Assembly (NCBI RefSeq): GCF_041355105.1
Contig: NZ_JBFUPK010000001.1
Span: forward strand, 1,488,001-1,552,000
Length of the DNA stretch: 64,000 nt
Direction: 5' to 3'
Source of the DNA: Terriglobus sp. RCC_193
Lineage (GTDB): Bacteria; Acidobacteriota; Terriglobia; Terriglobales; Acidobacteriaceae
The notes beneath the pieces were generated by a model. The model saw nothing but the letters and a program-made list of their open reading frames with translations. It was not told the DNA's origin and made no database searches. Each line of letters begins with the position of its first letter. The first letter of the stretch is position 1. This document shows positions 33,661-43,141 of the stretch, one piece after another. The position numbers were made by a program, and so were the translations under genes.

Positions 33661-35790
33661 CTATTGCAGCTTCGGTCGACCATCGCAGAATACACGGAAC
33701 GAACGCCCTCCCAGGATCACCTTGTCACTCATATCCGACTCCGCAAACGGATCATCCACATTCTGCGTGTCCAGCACCTGGTGCCACGGCGTATCTCCGG
33801 GAGGAGGCGGCAACGTAAACTCCACACCATCCGCCGCTGCATTCACCATGAACAAGAAGCTGTTGTCCATGATAGGAACACCATCTTCATCGGTAACACC
33901 GAGCGTCTTGCCATTCAGCATGAAGGCCAGCGAACGCTGCCACCCAGCGCCCCAGTCTTCTTCGTGAAACTCCTCGCCGTTCGAGTTAAACCACGCGATG
34001 TCACGGATAACGGAGCCGCGAATCGTGCGGTCCTGAAAGAACTTTCTGCGCCGAAGATTCGGATGGTTCTTGCGCAACTGAATCAGCTTCGCAGTGAACT
34101 CCATCAGTCGTTTCCGTGGAACATCCAGCTTCCAGTCGTACCAGGTAATCTCGTTATCCTGGCAATAGCCGTTGTTATTGCCGCGCTGCGAGCGTCCCAC
34201 CTCGTCGCCGCCACAGAGCATCGGCACGCCCTGCGACAGCACCAGCGTCGTCAGAAAATTGCGCACCTGCCGTTCACGCAGTTCGTTGATGCCTGCATCG
34301 TCCGTTGGCCCTTCCGCGCCCATGTTCCAGCTATCGTTGTTGTCTGCCCCGTCGGCGTTATTATCGCCATTCGCTTCGTTATGTTTGCTGTTGAAACTGA
34401 CAAGGTCCGTCATTGTGAAGCCGTCATGCGCCGTTATAAAGTTGATCGACGCATACGGTCGACGACCGTCCTGTTGATACAAATCGCTCGACCCGGTAAT
34501 GCGGTAGGCAAAGTCTGACAGCAACCCCTCATCACCCTTCCAGAACCTGCGCACCGTATCGCGATAGCGACCATTCCACTCGGCCCACAGCACGGGGAAG
34601 TTGCCAACCTGGTAGCCGCCTTCGCCAACGTCCCACGGTTCCGCAATCAGCTTCACACTTTGCAACACCGGGTCCTGATGAATCACGTTGAAGAAACTCG
34701 ACAGCTTTGAAACGCTGTCCAACTCACGTGCCAGTGTCGCCGCAAGATCAAAACGGAAACCATCTACATGCATCTCCGTCACCCAATAACGCAGCGAATC
34801 CATTACCAGCATCAACACCTGCGGATGCATCACATTCAGCGTGTTACCCGTACCGGTGTAGTCCATGTAGTACCGCGGATTATCCGCCACCTGCCGGTAA
34901 TACGTGGTGTTATCAATGCCCTTCATGCTTAGCAACGGACCTTTCTCATTGCCCTCGCATGTGTGGTTGTAGACCACATCCAGAATCACTTCAATGCCCG
35001 CAGCATGAAGCGCCTTCACCATCTGCTTGAATTCAGTTACCTGCTGCCCTGCATTGCCAGACGAGCTATAACGACTCATCGGCGCGAAGTAACTTAACGT
35101 GTTGTATCCCCAGTAATCGCGCAACCCACGATCGATTAACTCGCCTTCGTCAATGAAGTGATGCACCGGCAGCAGTTCCACCGCGGTGATACCCAGCATC
35201 TGGAAGTAGCGAATGCTCGCCTCTGTCGCCAGCGCCGCATACGTTCCGCGAAGCTTCTCTTCCACCATCGGATTCTGCTTGGAAAATCCGCGGACATTCA
35301 CTTCATAGATCACAGAATCTGCAAGCAATGTCTGCGGCGGACAATCATCGCCCCAATCGAACTTCGGATCAACCACTACTGACTTCGGCACACCTGCCGC
35401 GGAATCCTGCTCATCCTTTTTAAGATCGTCTCCGCTTATTACGTCATACGGAAAGATGGGCGCCTTCCAATCCACCTCACCCGTAAGTGCCTTGGCATAT
35501 GGATCGCATAACAGCTTTGCGGAGTTGAAGCGCAGGCCCTTCTCCGGCTCCCACGGGCCTTCCACACGATAGCCATACCGCTGCCCCGGCTTGATGCCTT
35601 TCACCAGCCCATGCCACACAAACGCTGTGCGTTCCTTCAGCGCAACACAGTCAGTCTGATTGCCTTCCTCGTCAAAAAAACAAACGGATACGGCTGTTGC
35701 ATTCTCTGAATACAACGCAAAATTTGTGCCCCGTAACGATGGTGTTGCCCCCAGCGGATAAGGGGCACCGGGTAATACTGTTCGGCTCAT
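33661..35790 (-). CDS. glgX: Glycogen debranching enzyme GlgX / isoamylase
   Basis: A 709-residue GH13 debranching enzyme hydrolysing alpha-1,6 branches of glycogen or limit dextrins. It has an N-terminal CBM48 ([20 protein letters not shown]) and the four GH13 regions: [26 protein letters not shown] with the nucleophile Asp, [15 protein letters not shown] with the acid Glu, and [10 protein letters not shown]. The full length and the N-terminal [13 protein letters not shown] fit GlgX/TreX. No glycogen synthase or phosphorylase is next to it. It is divergent from the DUF1080 gene. Confidence 0.95.
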   Translation of the reverse strand: MSRTVLPGAPYPLGATPSLRGTNFALYSENATAVSVCFFDEEGNQTDCVALKERTAFVWHGLVKGIKPGQRYGYRVEGPWEPEKGLRFNSAKLLCDPYAKALTGEVDWKAPIFPYDVISGDDLKKDEQDSAAGVPKSVVVDPKFDWGDDCPPQTLLADSVIYEVNVRGFSKQNPMVEEKLRGTYAALATEASIRYFQMLGITAVELLPVHHFIDEGELIDRGLRDYWGYNTLSYFAPMSRYSSSGNAGQQVTEFKQMVKALHAAGIEVILDVVYNHTCEGNEKGPLLSMKGIDNTTYYRQVADNPRYYMDYTGTGNTLNVMHPQVLMLVMDSLRYWVTEMHVDGFRFDLAATLARELDSVSKLSSFFNVIHQDPVLQSVKLIAEPWDVGEGGYQVGNFPVLWAEWNGRYRDTVRRFWKGDEGLLSDFAYRITGSSDLYQQDGRRPYASINFITAHDGFTMTDLVSFNSKHNEANGDNNADGADNNDSWNMGAEGPTDDAGINELRERQVRNFLTTLVLSQGVPMLCGGDEVGRSQRGNNNGYCQDNEITWYDWKLDVPRKRLMEFTAKLIQLRKNHPNLRRRKFFQDRTIRGSVIRDIAWFNSNGEEFHEEDWGAGWQRSLAFMLNGKTLGVTDEDGVPIMDNSFLFMVNAAADGVEFTLPPPPGDTPWHQVLDTQNVDDPFAESDMSDKVILGGRSFRVFCDGRPKLQ

Positions 35791-35936
35791 CTAGCGTTCC
35801 AATTCCTTTGTGTCTGCGAATTCCCTATGGGATGCATCTTTGCGCTGAGGGGATGGGCACACGCTTTCCACAACACACCGGCCGCGCGTACAGTGGTGTT
35901 CGTTTCCTGAACCTTCACTGCAAGGAATCTCTGGCA

Positions 35937-36737
35937 ATGCGTTGTATTTACGCGTCTCTCCTCGTGCTTTCTTCGATATCTCTCCTGGCGCAATCGCCCG
36001 CGACAACTCGTCCCGCAGGAGGGCCAAAACCGCAGGCCATTCCAACCGACTGGAACAATCACGACGGCTACACGTCACTCTTCGACAGCGCCACACTCAA
36101 CGGCTGGGCAGGCGATGCAAAAGTATGGAGCGTCGAAGACAACGCCATCATCGGCCAATACCGGTCACCCGAAGGTGCACGCAATCCGGAAACATTCCTC
36201 ATCCTGCAGGGCAAAGAACCTGCGGACTTCGACCTTCGTCTTGAAATCCGATTGCAGGGTGTCACCGCCGACAGTGGCATTCAGTACCGCAGCTACATCG
36301 CACCACCAACACCACCGCGTCCCGGCGCACCCGCCATGCCGCAGGCCGATCCGCGTTACAGCGTCGGCGGTTATCAATGCGATGCAAACTTCATCGGCAA
36401 CTACACCGGCCAGGTGGTCGATGGCCACGGTCGCATCATCGTCGCATCACGCAGCGAAGTCATTCATGCAGAAACAGGCAAACCGATGGAACGCATCGCC
36501 GTTGTCGGCACCAAGGAAGAACTCGGTGGCTACTGGCATCCGAACGAGTGGAACCAGATGGAGATCGTCGCACGCGGCCACGTCCTCACACACATTCTCA
36601 ATGGTCACGTCATGGCAGTCTTCATCGACGATGACACCACAAAACTTCGCGAGAAAGGCCTCATCGCATTGCAAACTGCAGGCTCCGGGACCGTCAAAAT
36701 TTCCTTCCGCAACCTGTGGCTGAAAGAGTTGCAATAA
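35937..36737 (+). CDS. Exported DUF1080 (3-keto-disaccharide hydrolase) family protein
   Basis: A 266-residue secreted lectin-like (concanavalin fold) protein. ATG 35937 is preferred because it starts a signal peptide (MRCIYASLLVLSSISLLAQS) with AAGGA upstream; the frame is open from 35697. Family parts: GYTSLFDSATLNGWAGDAKV, FDLRLEIRLQGVTADSGIQY, PNEWNQMEIVARGHVLTHIL and KGLIALQTAGSGTVKISFRN. Some members hydrolyse 3-keto-glucosides, others only bind glycans. Together with ThuA and the sugar isomerase-like proteins in the window it fits oxidative, periplasmic carbohydrate breakdown. Confidence 0.85.
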   Translation: MRCIYASLLVLSSISLLAQSPATTRPAGGPKPQAIPTDWNNHDGYTSLFDSATLNGWAGDAKVWSVEDNAIIGQYRSPEGARNPETFLILQGKEPADFDLRLEIRLQGVTADSGIQYRSYIAPPTPPRPGAPAMPQADPRYSVGGYQCDANFIGNYTGQVVDGHGRIIVASRSEVIHAETGKPMERIAVVGTKEELGGYWHPNEWNQMEIVARGHVLTHILNGHVMAVFIDDDTTKLREKGLIALQTAGSGTVKISFRNLWLKELQ

Positions 36738-36741
36738 AAAA

Positions 36742-36768
36742 AAGAGGCTGCCGGGCCGGCAGCCTCTT
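36742..36768. terminator. Bidirectional Rho-independent terminator
   Basis: An 11-bp perfect stem (AAGAGGCTGCC and GGCAGCCTCTT, loop GGGCC) between convergent genes. On the minus strand it is followed by a run of eight T, a textbook terminator for the small membrane-protein gene; on the plus strand it lies 4 bp after the DUF1080 stop. Confidence 0.85.
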
Positions 36769-36783
36769 CGCTCAACTTGGAAC

Positions 36784-36960
36784 TTACTTCTTCTCCGGCC
36801 GTTCACCAAGCATCCAGCGTCTCCACCCTTCAGGGAGTCCAGCCGCTTGCCCACCGTTATGAACCTGCCCCCGGCACAGCCGGACTAGCGCGATGACCGA
36901 TCCACCCAGAATGAAGCTATACCACGCGATTAAAATCACAGAGTCCAGAAGCCTCAACAT
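36784..36960 (-). CDS. Small single-helix membrane protein, hypothetical
   Basis: A 58-residue protein with one N-terminal membrane helix (LLDSVILIAWYSFILGGSVI) and a basic tail (GWRRWMLGERPEKK). ATG 36960 has GGGGAG upstream, and a strong terminator lies 16 bp downstream, which supports it as a real gene. It is 73 bp downstream of the inositol phosphate synthase gene on the same strand. No family recognised. Confidence 0.55.
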   Translation of the reverse strand: MLRLLDSVILIAWYSFILGGSVIALVRLCRGQVHNGGQAAGLPEGWRRWMLGERPEKK

Positions 36961-37033
36961 CGCTCGCTCCCCACTTCGGTCAGATGTTATGCTCCTCGTC
37001 CGAGGAATATCAACATATGGTTCGCTGGACGAC

Positions 37034-38371
37034 TTACTCCGAGTAATACTCCAGCCCAAGATGCGTAATCAGGTCCTCGCCCATAATGTGGCGCAGCGTA
37101 TTCTTCAGCTTCATGCTCTGAATGAACAGATCATGTTCAGGATGAATCCCCGGAGCAGCATCTGGAGCCTTGAAGTAAAAGCTCAACCACTCCTGAATAC
37201 CAAGGTGCTTCAAACTCGGCGTGCGCGCGGCCAGATCCATGAACAGGCACAGATCCAGCGCCAGCGGAGCTGCAAGAATGGAATCGCGGCAAAGGAAATC
37301 CACCTTCAACTGCATGGGATATCCCATCCATCCAAAGAGGTCGATGTTATCCCAGCCTTCCTTGTTATCGCCGCGCGGAGGATAGTAATTAATCCTTACC
37401 TTGTGGAAGATATCGCCGTATAAGTCAGGGTGTTTGTCCGGCTGCAGAATATATTCCAGCACGCCCAGCTTCGATTCTTCCTTCGTCTTGAAGTTATCCG
37501 GGTCATCCAGCACTTCACCATCGCGATTGCCCAGGATGTTCGTCGAATACCATCCATTCAATCCCAGGTAACGAACCTTTAACGCAGGCGCCAGCACGGT
37601 TTTGATGAAGGTCTGCCCTGTCTTGAAATCCTTACCCGCAATCGGCGCTCCCGCCTGCTTCGACAGGTCACGCAACGCAGGAATATCGCACGTCAGGTTC
37701 GGCGCACCATTGATAAACGGCACACCCTCCTTCAAACACGCCCATGCATACAGCATCGACGGTGCAATGTCCTCGTCATCTTCCACCAGTCCCTTCTCAA
37801 ACGCGGCAAGCGTCTGATGCACCGCCTTCTCCTTGAGAAAGATTTCGGTCGACCCAGTCCAGATCATCACCTGACGATCGGTCTTGCTCTTGAACTCCGC
37901 AATGTCGTTGCGAATCTGATTCGCCAGATCGCACTTGTTCTTACCTGTCTTGATCTTCTTCGGGTCCAGTCGCTTCACATAACGCTGATCAAACGCTGCG
38001 GGCATCGGTTCAATACCTTCCAGAAACGGACGCATCTCTTCCAACTGCTCGCGATCCAGCACCGACGCAGTCTTCGCCGCATCGAACAGGTTGCCGCCGA
38101 AGATGTCCCATCCCGTAAACACCAGATCATCCAGCTTGGCCAGTGGCACAAAATCCTTGATCAGCGGCGAGTGATCTTCCGTGCGTTTGCCCAGCCGGAT
38201 GGTGCCCATCTCCGCCATCGATCCCACGGGCTTCGCCATACCGCGCCGCACAGCTTCCACACCAGCAATCATCGTGGTGGCTACCGCGCCCATACCCGGC
38301 ATCATTACGCCCAGTTTTCCCTTCGCGGGTGCAATATCCTTCGCCATCGGCTGCGTCGCTGCCTGCTCCAT
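37034..38371 (-). CDS. ino1: Inositol-3-phosphate synthase
   Basis: A 445-residue NAD-dependent enzyme converting glucose 6-phosphate to 1L-myo-inositol 1-phosphate. ATG 38371 (MEQAATQPMAKDI) has GAGGAG upstream and is preferred to the longer frame from 38437. Characteristic parts: GKLGVMMPGMGAVATTMIAG (dinucleotide-binding), VFTGWDIFGGNLFDAA, VMIWTGSTEIF, FINGAPNLTCDIPALRDL, AGKDFKTGQTFIKTVLAPAL and the catalytic loop KVRYLGLNGWYSTNILGNRD. The product serves inositol lipids or compatible solutes; no inositol-using gene is adjacent. Confidence 0.95.
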   Translation of the reverse strand: MEQAATQPMAKDIAPAKGKLGVMMPGMGAVATTMIAGVEAVRRGMAKPVGSMAEMGTIRLGKRTEDHSPLIKDFVPLAKLDDLVFTGWDIFGGNLFDAAKTASVLDREQLEEMRPFLEGIEPMPAAFDQRYVKRLDPKKIKTGKNKCDLANQIRNDIAEFKSKTDRQVMIWTGSTEIFLKEKAVHQTLAAFEKGLVEDDEDIAPSMLYAWACLKEGVPFINGAPNLTCDIPALRDLSKQAGAPIAGKDFKTGQTFIKTVLAPALKVRYLGLNGWYSTNILGNRDGEVLDDPDNFKTKEESKLGVLEYILQPDKHPDLYGDIFHKVRINYYPPRGDNKEGWDNIDLFGWMGYPMQLKVDFLCRDSILAAPLALDLCLFMDLAARTPSLKHLGIQEWLSFYFKAPDAAPGIHPEHDLFIQSMKLKNTLRHIMGEDLITHLGLEYYSE

Positions 38372-38613
38372 CTGCTTCTCCTCAATGCTCTTTGGGCAAC
38401 GCGCAAACCGCGTGCCTTCAACACCAACCTGAAGCATCTTTCCGCATTCCGCAACATCTCCCCATCCCGATTTCGCCCAATAAACACAAGGGTTATCGTT
38501 AACGTCCCGTTAAGTTATCGGTGTCTCATTTTGTTGAAATTTCTTTTGAGCCAGCCCGCAAAACTCGCATGAGAAGATCATGTAAGTTTCCTAACTGGAC
38601 GGCAGCACAACCC

Positions 38614-39222
38614 ATGATTCTGTACGTAGCCACATCCAACGCAGGCAAGCTTCGCGACTTCCGCACCGCCGCAACCGACACACCGGGCTTCGACATTCAG
38701 CCCCTGCCCGGCCTCGCGGACATCCCAGCGCCGCCCGAAGATGAACCCACCTTCGAAGGCAACGCCCGCATCAAGGCTGCGTACTATTCGAAGTTCGCAC
38801 CGGGCCACTGGGTCATCGCCGACGACTCCGGCCTTGAAGTCGATGCGCTCAACGGCCTCCCCGGCGTCCGCTCCGCTCGTTACGCAGCCGACCTCAACTT
38901 CCCATCCACCGGCCTCGGCATCGACGCAGACAACAACGCTGCCTTAATGCACAACCTGCAAGATGCGCAGAACCGCTCCGGCTGCTACCGTTGCGCACTC
39001 GCACTTGCGATGGATGGCGCAGTAGAGACCGTCGCCTTCGGCAAACTTGAAGGCAACATCCTCACCGCACCGCAGGGCGAACGCGGCTTCGGCTACGACC
39101 CCCTCTTCTTCGCACCGGAACTCAACGGCACAATGGCCGAAGCCAGCGACGAAGACCGCCTCCGCGTCAGTCATCGCGGTCGCGCCCTGCGTGCCCTTCT
39201 GCGTCAGTGGCGAGCCTGCTGA
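38614..39222 (+). CDS. rdgB: XTP/dITP diphosphatase (RdgB/HAM1)
   Basis: A 202-residue house-cleaning pyrophosphatase removing dITP, XTP and ITP. ATG 38614 (MILYVATSNAGKLRDF) gives the standard N-terminus. Motifs: SNAGKL, EPTFEGNARIKA, IADDSGLEVDALNGLPGVRS, GERGFGYDPLFF and the terminal SHRGRALRAL. Length fits the family. Upstream 38438-38613 contains nothing else recognisable. It is expressed separately from the divergent ino1 gene. Confidence 0.95.
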   Translation: MILYVATSNAGKLRDFRTAATDTPGFDIQPLPGLADIPAPPEDEPTFEGNARIKAAYYSKFAPGHWVIADDSGLEVDALNGLPGVRSARYAADLNFPSTGLGIDADNNAALMHNLQDAQNRSGCYRCALALAMDGAVETVAFGKLEGNILTAPQGERGFGYDPLFFAPELNGTMAEASDEDRLRVSHRGRALRALLRQWRAC

Positions 39223-39314
39223 ATTTCTCGTATCCGCACCAATAGCGACTAAATGAGTCCAATTTCGTTTACCGCCCGTCTGATTCGATAACCGAACACG
39301 CTCGGAACGAATCA

Positions 39315-39344
39315 TTGACGCGCCTTTTCGCCACGCCGGATACT
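39315..39344 (+). promoter_or_regulatory. Possible sigma70 promoter of sdhCAB
   Basis: TTGACG at 39315-39320 and GATACT at 39339-39344 with 18 bp between them, about 84 bp before the sdhC start. The boxes are close to consensus but no second line of evidence exists. Confidence 0.35.
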
Positions 39345-39427
39345 GTGCGTGCCTTGCTTTCCGCAATGCTCCGGTTTCTGGGCACTGTGGAAAGCAATAT
39401 TCGTATACGAGCAGGGAGCGCAAGTAC

Positions 39428-40270
39428 ATGGGCGCAATCGCAGGAGCACCACCCGATAACGCACACCGCAAGGGCGTGCAGCCGCTGCGCGCCGGTCAGG
39501 GACACACGTTCCTGCTGCGCCGGTTGCATTCGCTCACCGGCATCATTCCCATCGGCGCATTCCTGATCGAGCACATCATCTCGAACCTTGAGATCGTGCA
39601 TGGCCCCGTGGCCTATGCCAAGCAGGTGCTCTTCCTGAACAGCCTGCCGCTGGTCCGCGTGCTGGAGTGGGCCTTCATCTTTATCCCATTGCTCTTCCAT
39701 GCGGGATACGGCGTCTTCATCGCTATCCGCGGCCGCTCCAACGTGAATGTCTATCCGTGGGCTGGCAACTGGATGTACCTGATGCAGCGCGTCACGGGCA
39801 TCATTGCCCTGCTGTACATCGCGCAGCACGTGTACTTCCAGCGCTTCGCAGGCGTCAGTCTGCCGGAGCATCCGGGCCTCGCCTACTGGAAGGTGCAGTA
39901 CGAACTTTCTAATCCGTGGATGGTCGCGGTCTACGTCATCGGCATGATCGCCACCTGCTCCCACTTCGCATACGGCATCTGGCTCTTCTGCGCCAAGTGG
40001 GGCATCACCCCCGGCGACGACGCACGCCGCAAGCTTGGCTATGCCACCACCGCCTTCGGCATCGTCCTATGCGGCCTGGGTCTGTGGAGCATCGCTGCCA
40101 TCGTCGCCGCGCCCATGGTTCCGGCAGTCGAAGCGATCCCTGCACCTGCGGAAGACGGAGTGGTACCAGCAGTCCCCACCTATCAGTTGCCGACCGTGCA
40201 GCAGTACGACAGCAACGGCCAGCCAATCCCGCAGAACGCGGCACCGCAGCAGTACGCGCCACAACAGTAA
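39428..40270 (+). CDS. sdhC: Succinate dehydrogenase cytochrome b subunit (B. subtilis type)
   Basis: A 280-residue five-helix membrane anchor of the type with two haem b groups. Helix histidines include RRLHSLTGIIPIGAFLIEH, LFHAGYGVFIAI, IAQHVYFQRFAG and CSHFAYGIWLF. It anchors SdhA/SdhB and passes electrons to menaquinone. The last ~55 residues form a Pro/Gln/Ala-rich tail (PTYQLPTVQQYDSNGQPI) not usual for the family and probably disordered. The frame is preceded by an 11-residue polar N-terminus. A repeat pair fills the 87-bp gap before sdhA. Confidence 0.9.
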   Translation: MGAIAGAPPDNAHRKGVQPLRAGQGHTFLLRRLHSLTGIIPIGAFLIEHIISNLEIVHGPVAYAKQVLFLNSLPLVRVLEWAFIFIPLLFHAGYGVFIAIRGRSNVNVYPWAGNWMYLMQRVTGIIALLYIAQHVYFQRFAGVSLPEHPGLAYWKVQYELSNPWMVAVYVIGMIATCSHFAYGIWLFCAKWGITPGDDARRKLGYATTAFGIVLCGLGLWSIAAIVAAPMVPAVEAIPAPAEDGVVPAVPTYQLPTVQQYDSNGQPIPQNAAPQQYAPQQ

Positions 40271-40281
40271 AGCAATGTTTT

Positions 40282-40348
40282 CGGAAGGGCAGGACTTCAG
40301 CCCTGCCGTCACATCACGCGAGACCATGGGGCTTTAGCCCCTGAGGGA
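40282..40348. repeat. Repeat pair (family C) between sdhC and sdhA
   Basis: Two hairpins about 20 bp apart: GGCAGG/CCTGCC (40288-40307, between CGGAAG and GTC) and GGGGC-TTTA-GCCCC (40328-40341) followed by TGAGGGAA. The same pair in the same order lies in the next gap, between sdhA and sdhB (42180-42248). The GAGGG end of the second hairpin is placed so that it may act as the sdhA Shine-Dalgarno. Confidence 0.8.
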
Positions 40349-40357
40349 AAGTTCGCA

Positions 40358-42136
40358 ATGGCAACAACACCACGCATCATCGTCGTAGGCGGCGGTCTCG
40401 CCGGACTCTCCGCGGTCATGAAGATCGCCGAAGCCGGCGGCAAGGTCGACCTCTTCTCCATCGTTCCGGTCAAGCGCTCGCACTCCGTCTGCGCGCAGGG
40501 CGGCATCAACGCTGCCAAGAACCTCAAGGGCGAAGGCGACAACGTCGACAAGCACTTTGACGACACCGTCTACGGTGGCGACTTCCTCGCCAACCAGACA
40601 CCCGTCAAGAACATGACGGCGCAGGGCCCGGCCATCATCGACCTGCTCGACCGCATGGGCGTGCCGTTCAACCGCACGCCCGAAGGCCTGCTGGACTTCC
40701 GTCGCTTCGGTGGCACGCTGTATCACCGCACCGCCTTCGCCGGAGCCACCACCGGCCAGCAGCTTCTCTACGCGCTGGACGAACAGGTGCGGCGTTACGA
40801 GTCCGAAGGCAAGGTCACCAAGTACGAAGGCTGGGAGTTCCTCTCCGCCGTCATCGACAGCACTGGCGTATGCCGTGGAATCTGTGCCATGGATCTGCGT
40901 TCGATGGAAGTCCGCACCTTCCCTGCCGACGCCATCATCATTGCCACCGGCGGCAACGGCGCCATCTTCGGCAAGTCCACCAACTCCGTCGTCTGCACCG
41001 GCTCCGCGCAGTCCGCGCTGTATCAGCAGGGCGCCTACTACTCCAACGGCGAATTCATCCAGGTGCACCCCACCGCCATCCCCGGTGAAGACAAGCTGCG
41101 CCTCATGTCCGAGTCCGCTCGCGGCGAAGGCGGCCGCGTCTGGGTGCCGCGCAAGAAGGGCGATCCGCGCCCGGCGAAGACCATCCCCGAGGCCGACCGC
41201 TTCTACTTCCTCGAAGAGAAGTATCCCAAGTACGGCAACCTTGTGCCGCGCGACATTGCAACGCGTGAGATTCACAAGATTGTCTACGAGCAGGACCTGG
41301 GCATTGACGGCCAGCCAATGGTCTACCTCGACGTCTCGCACATCCCGCGCGAAGTCCTCGAGAAGAAGATCGAAGGCATCCTCGAAATCTACGAGAAGTT
41401 CGTCGGCGAAGACCCGCACGAAGTTCCCATGAAGATCTTCCCCGGCGTCCACTACACCATGGGCGGCCTCTGGGTGGACTTCAACCAGCAGACCAACATT
41501 CCCGGCGTCTATGCCGCGGGTGAAGCGGACTACTCCATCCACGGTGCGAATCGTCTCGGTGCAAACTCGCTGCTCTCCTGCATCTACGGTGGCTTCGTCG
41601 CAGGCCCACAGGCCATGACCTACGCGAAGAACCTGCCCGCGCAAACCGGCGACGGCGGCCACGCTGCCGAGAAGGTTCGCCAGATGGAGTACAACAACAT
41701 CCTTCTGAGCAACCAGGGCACGGAAAACCCGTTCAAGTTATGGCGCGAACTCGGCGACACTATGACGCGGCACGCTACCATCGTCCGTTACAACGCAGGC
41801 TTGAAAGAAGCCGACGCCAAGATCGTGGAATTGCTCGACCGTTATCGCAACATCAACCTGACGGACAAGAGCCAGTGGGCCAACACCAGCTTCGCCTTCG
41901 CGCGCCAGTTGTTCAACATGTTGCAGCTTGCACGAGTCATCGTGCAGGGCGCAGAGAAGCGCGACGAAAGCCGCGGCGCACACTACAAGCCGGACTTCCC
42001 GGATCGCAACGACGAACAGTTCCTGAAGACCACCATGGCCGCCTACGACGCAAAGGCAGACACACCGGTCATCACCTACGAAGAAGTCGACACGCAGTGG
42101 ATCAAACCAAGACCACGCGTCTACACAAGTTCCTAG
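40358..42136 (+). CDS. sdhA: Succinate dehydrogenase flavoprotein subunit
   Basis: A 592-residue flavoprotein oxidising succinate to fumarate. FAD-binding IIVVGGGLAGLSAVMKIAEA at the N-terminus, covalent-FAD His in VKRSHSVCAQGGINAAKN, RTAFAGATTGQQLL, FIQVHPTAIPGEDKL, the active-site Arg/His region GGLWVDFNQQTNIPG, and GANRLGANSLLSCIYGG near the FAD site. Length and sequence are of the B. subtilis/epsilonproteobacterial type. It lies between sdhC and sdhB, each gap holding the same family C repeat pair. Confidence 0.95.
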   Translation: MATTPRIIVVGGGLAGLSAVMKIAEAGGKVDLFSIVPVKRSHSVCAQGGINAAKNLKGEGDNVDKHFDDTVYGGDFLANQTPVKNMTAQGPAIIDLLDRMGVPFNRTPEGLLDFRRFGGTLYHRTAFAGATTGQQLLYALDEQVRRYESEGKVTKYEGWEFLSAVIDSTGVCRGICAMDLRSMEVRTFPADAIIIATGGNGAIFGKSTNSVVCTGSAQSALYQQGAYYSNGEFIQVHPTAIPGEDKLRLMSESARGEGGRVWVPRKKGDPRPAKTIPEADRFYFLEEKYPKYGNLVPRDIATREIHKIVYEQDLGIDGQPMVYLDVSHIPREVLEKKIEGILEIYEKFVGEDPHEVPMKIFPGVHYTMGGLWVDFNQQTNIPGVYAAGEADYSIHGANRLGANSLLSCIYGGFVAGPQAMTYAKNLPAQTGDGGHAAEKVRQMEYNNILLSNQGTENPFKLWRELGDTMTRHATIVRYNAGLKEADAKIVELLDRYRNINLTDKSQWANTSFAFARQLFNMLQLARVIVQGAEKRDESRGAHYKPDFPDRNDEQFLKTTMAAYDAKADTPVITYEEVDTQWIKPRPRVYTSS

Positions 42137-42177
42137 AACCGTCTTATGCTCAAAGACAAATTCACTTTGAGCGAGCT

Positions 42178-42248
42178 TTCGGAAGGGCACGGCTTTAGCC
42201 GTGCCGTAAGAATCGCAAGAATTGACGGGGCTTTAGCCCCTGAGGGAA
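42178..42248. repeat. Repeat pair (family C) between sdhA and sdhB
   Basis: Hairpin GGCACGGC-TTTA-GCCGTGCC at 42186-42205 (preceded by TTTCGGAAGG) and hairpin GGGGC-TTTA-GCCCC at 42227-42240 (followed by TGAGGGAAC). It matches the pair at 40282-40348 in order, spacing and flanks, while the stems differ in a complementary way (GGCAGG/CCTGCC against GGCACGGC/GCCGTGCC). A further copy of the first hairpin lies at 62325-62344. Confidence 0.85.
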
Positions 42249-42281
42249 CGCAACGGCGATCCACTCGAAGCGAGAGGAAAC

Positions 42282-43085
42282 ATGGCAAAGAAGTCAGCAC
42301 ATGTCGAAAAGCCAAAGCCCTACACGGGCTCGACCTTCAAGGTGTCCATCAAGCGGCAGGCGTCGCCAAACGCTCCGGCCCACACGGAAGAGTTCACGCT
42401 TCCCTATCGCTCGGGCCTGAACATCACCAGCATCTTGGTCGATATCGCGGCGAACCCCATCAACGCCACCGGCGCAACGACCACCGCCATCGCCTACGAC
42501 AGCAACTGCCTGGAAGAGATCTGCGGCTCGTGCGCCATGCTCATCAACGGCAAGGCGCGCATGGCCTGCTCCGCACTGGTCGATGCACTGCTGCATGAAA
42601 ACGGCAAGGGCGAAATCACTCTCGCACCGTTGAGCAAGTTCCCCGTCGTGCGCGATCTCGCCGTTGACCGCAGCGTTCTCTTTGAGAACCTGAAGGCCGT
42701 CAAGGCATGGGTGCCCATCGACGGCACCTACGACCTCGGCGCTGGCCCCAAGCAGTTCCCGCAGATCCAGGAAGAGCGTTACCCGCTCTCCAACTGCATC
42801 TCCTGCACCATCTGCATGGAGGTCTGCCCGCAGTTCAATGACTCCACAAACTTCGTCGGCGCAGCCACCATCGCGCAGGCGCGTCTCTTCAACCTCGATC
42901 CATCAGGTTCAGTTCTGAAGGAAGAACGTCTCCGCGCGCTCGCAGGCGACGGCGGCGTACAGGAATGTGGCTACGCACAGAACTGCGTGCAGGCCTGCCC
43001 CAAGCAGCTACCGCTCACCGAAGCCATCAGCGACATTGGCCGCGACGTGATGCTGCAAGAGGTGAAGGACTTCTTCACCCGCTAG
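42282..43085 (+). CDS. sdhB: Succinate dehydrogenase iron-sulphur subunit
   Basis: A 267-residue iron-sulphur subunit. The N-terminal ferredoxin part has the 2Fe-2S cysteines in DSNCLEEICGSCAMLINGKA and the following MACSA. The C-terminal part has CISCTICMEVCP for 4Fe-4S and CGYAQNCVQACPKQLPL completing the 4Fe-4S and 3Fe-4S (or second 4Fe-4S) sites. It transfers electrons from SdhA to SdhC. GAGAGG stands 7 nt before the ATG. Followed by a terminator hairpin before the HicBA pair. Confidence 0.95.
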   Translation: MAKKSAHVEKPKPYTGSTFKVSIKRQASPNAPAHTEEFTLPYRSGLNITSILVDIAANPINATGATTTAIAYDSNCLEEICGSCAMLINGKARMACSALVDALLHENGKGEITLAPLSKFPVVRDLAVDRSVLFENLKAVKAWVPIDGTYDLGAGPKQFPQIQEERYPLSNCISCTICMEVCPQFNDSTNFVGAATIAQARLFNLDPSGSVLKEERLRALAGDGGVQECGYAQNCVQACPKQLPLTEAISDIGRDVMLQEVKDFFTR

Positions 43086-43092
43086 GCCTTAT

Positions 43093-43129
43093 TGCCGCCA
43101 CATACTTGCTTCCGTGGGGTGTGGCGGCA
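43093..43129 (+). terminator. Terminator-like hairpin after sdhB
   Basis: A perfect 9-bp stem (TGCCGCCAC at 43093-43101 and GTGGCGGCA at 43121-43129) with a 19-nt loop, 7 bp after the sdhB stop and followed by TACTCTTTTC. It would separate the sdh transcript from the HicBA pair. Confidence 0.6.
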
Positions 43130-43141
43130 TACTCTTTTCTC

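Noticed and set aside
40334-41662. A 442-codon open frame on the minus strand
   Set aside because: It lies opposite sdhA, has no known motif, and is rich in Val/Asp/Gly as expected of the antisense of a GC-rich gene.
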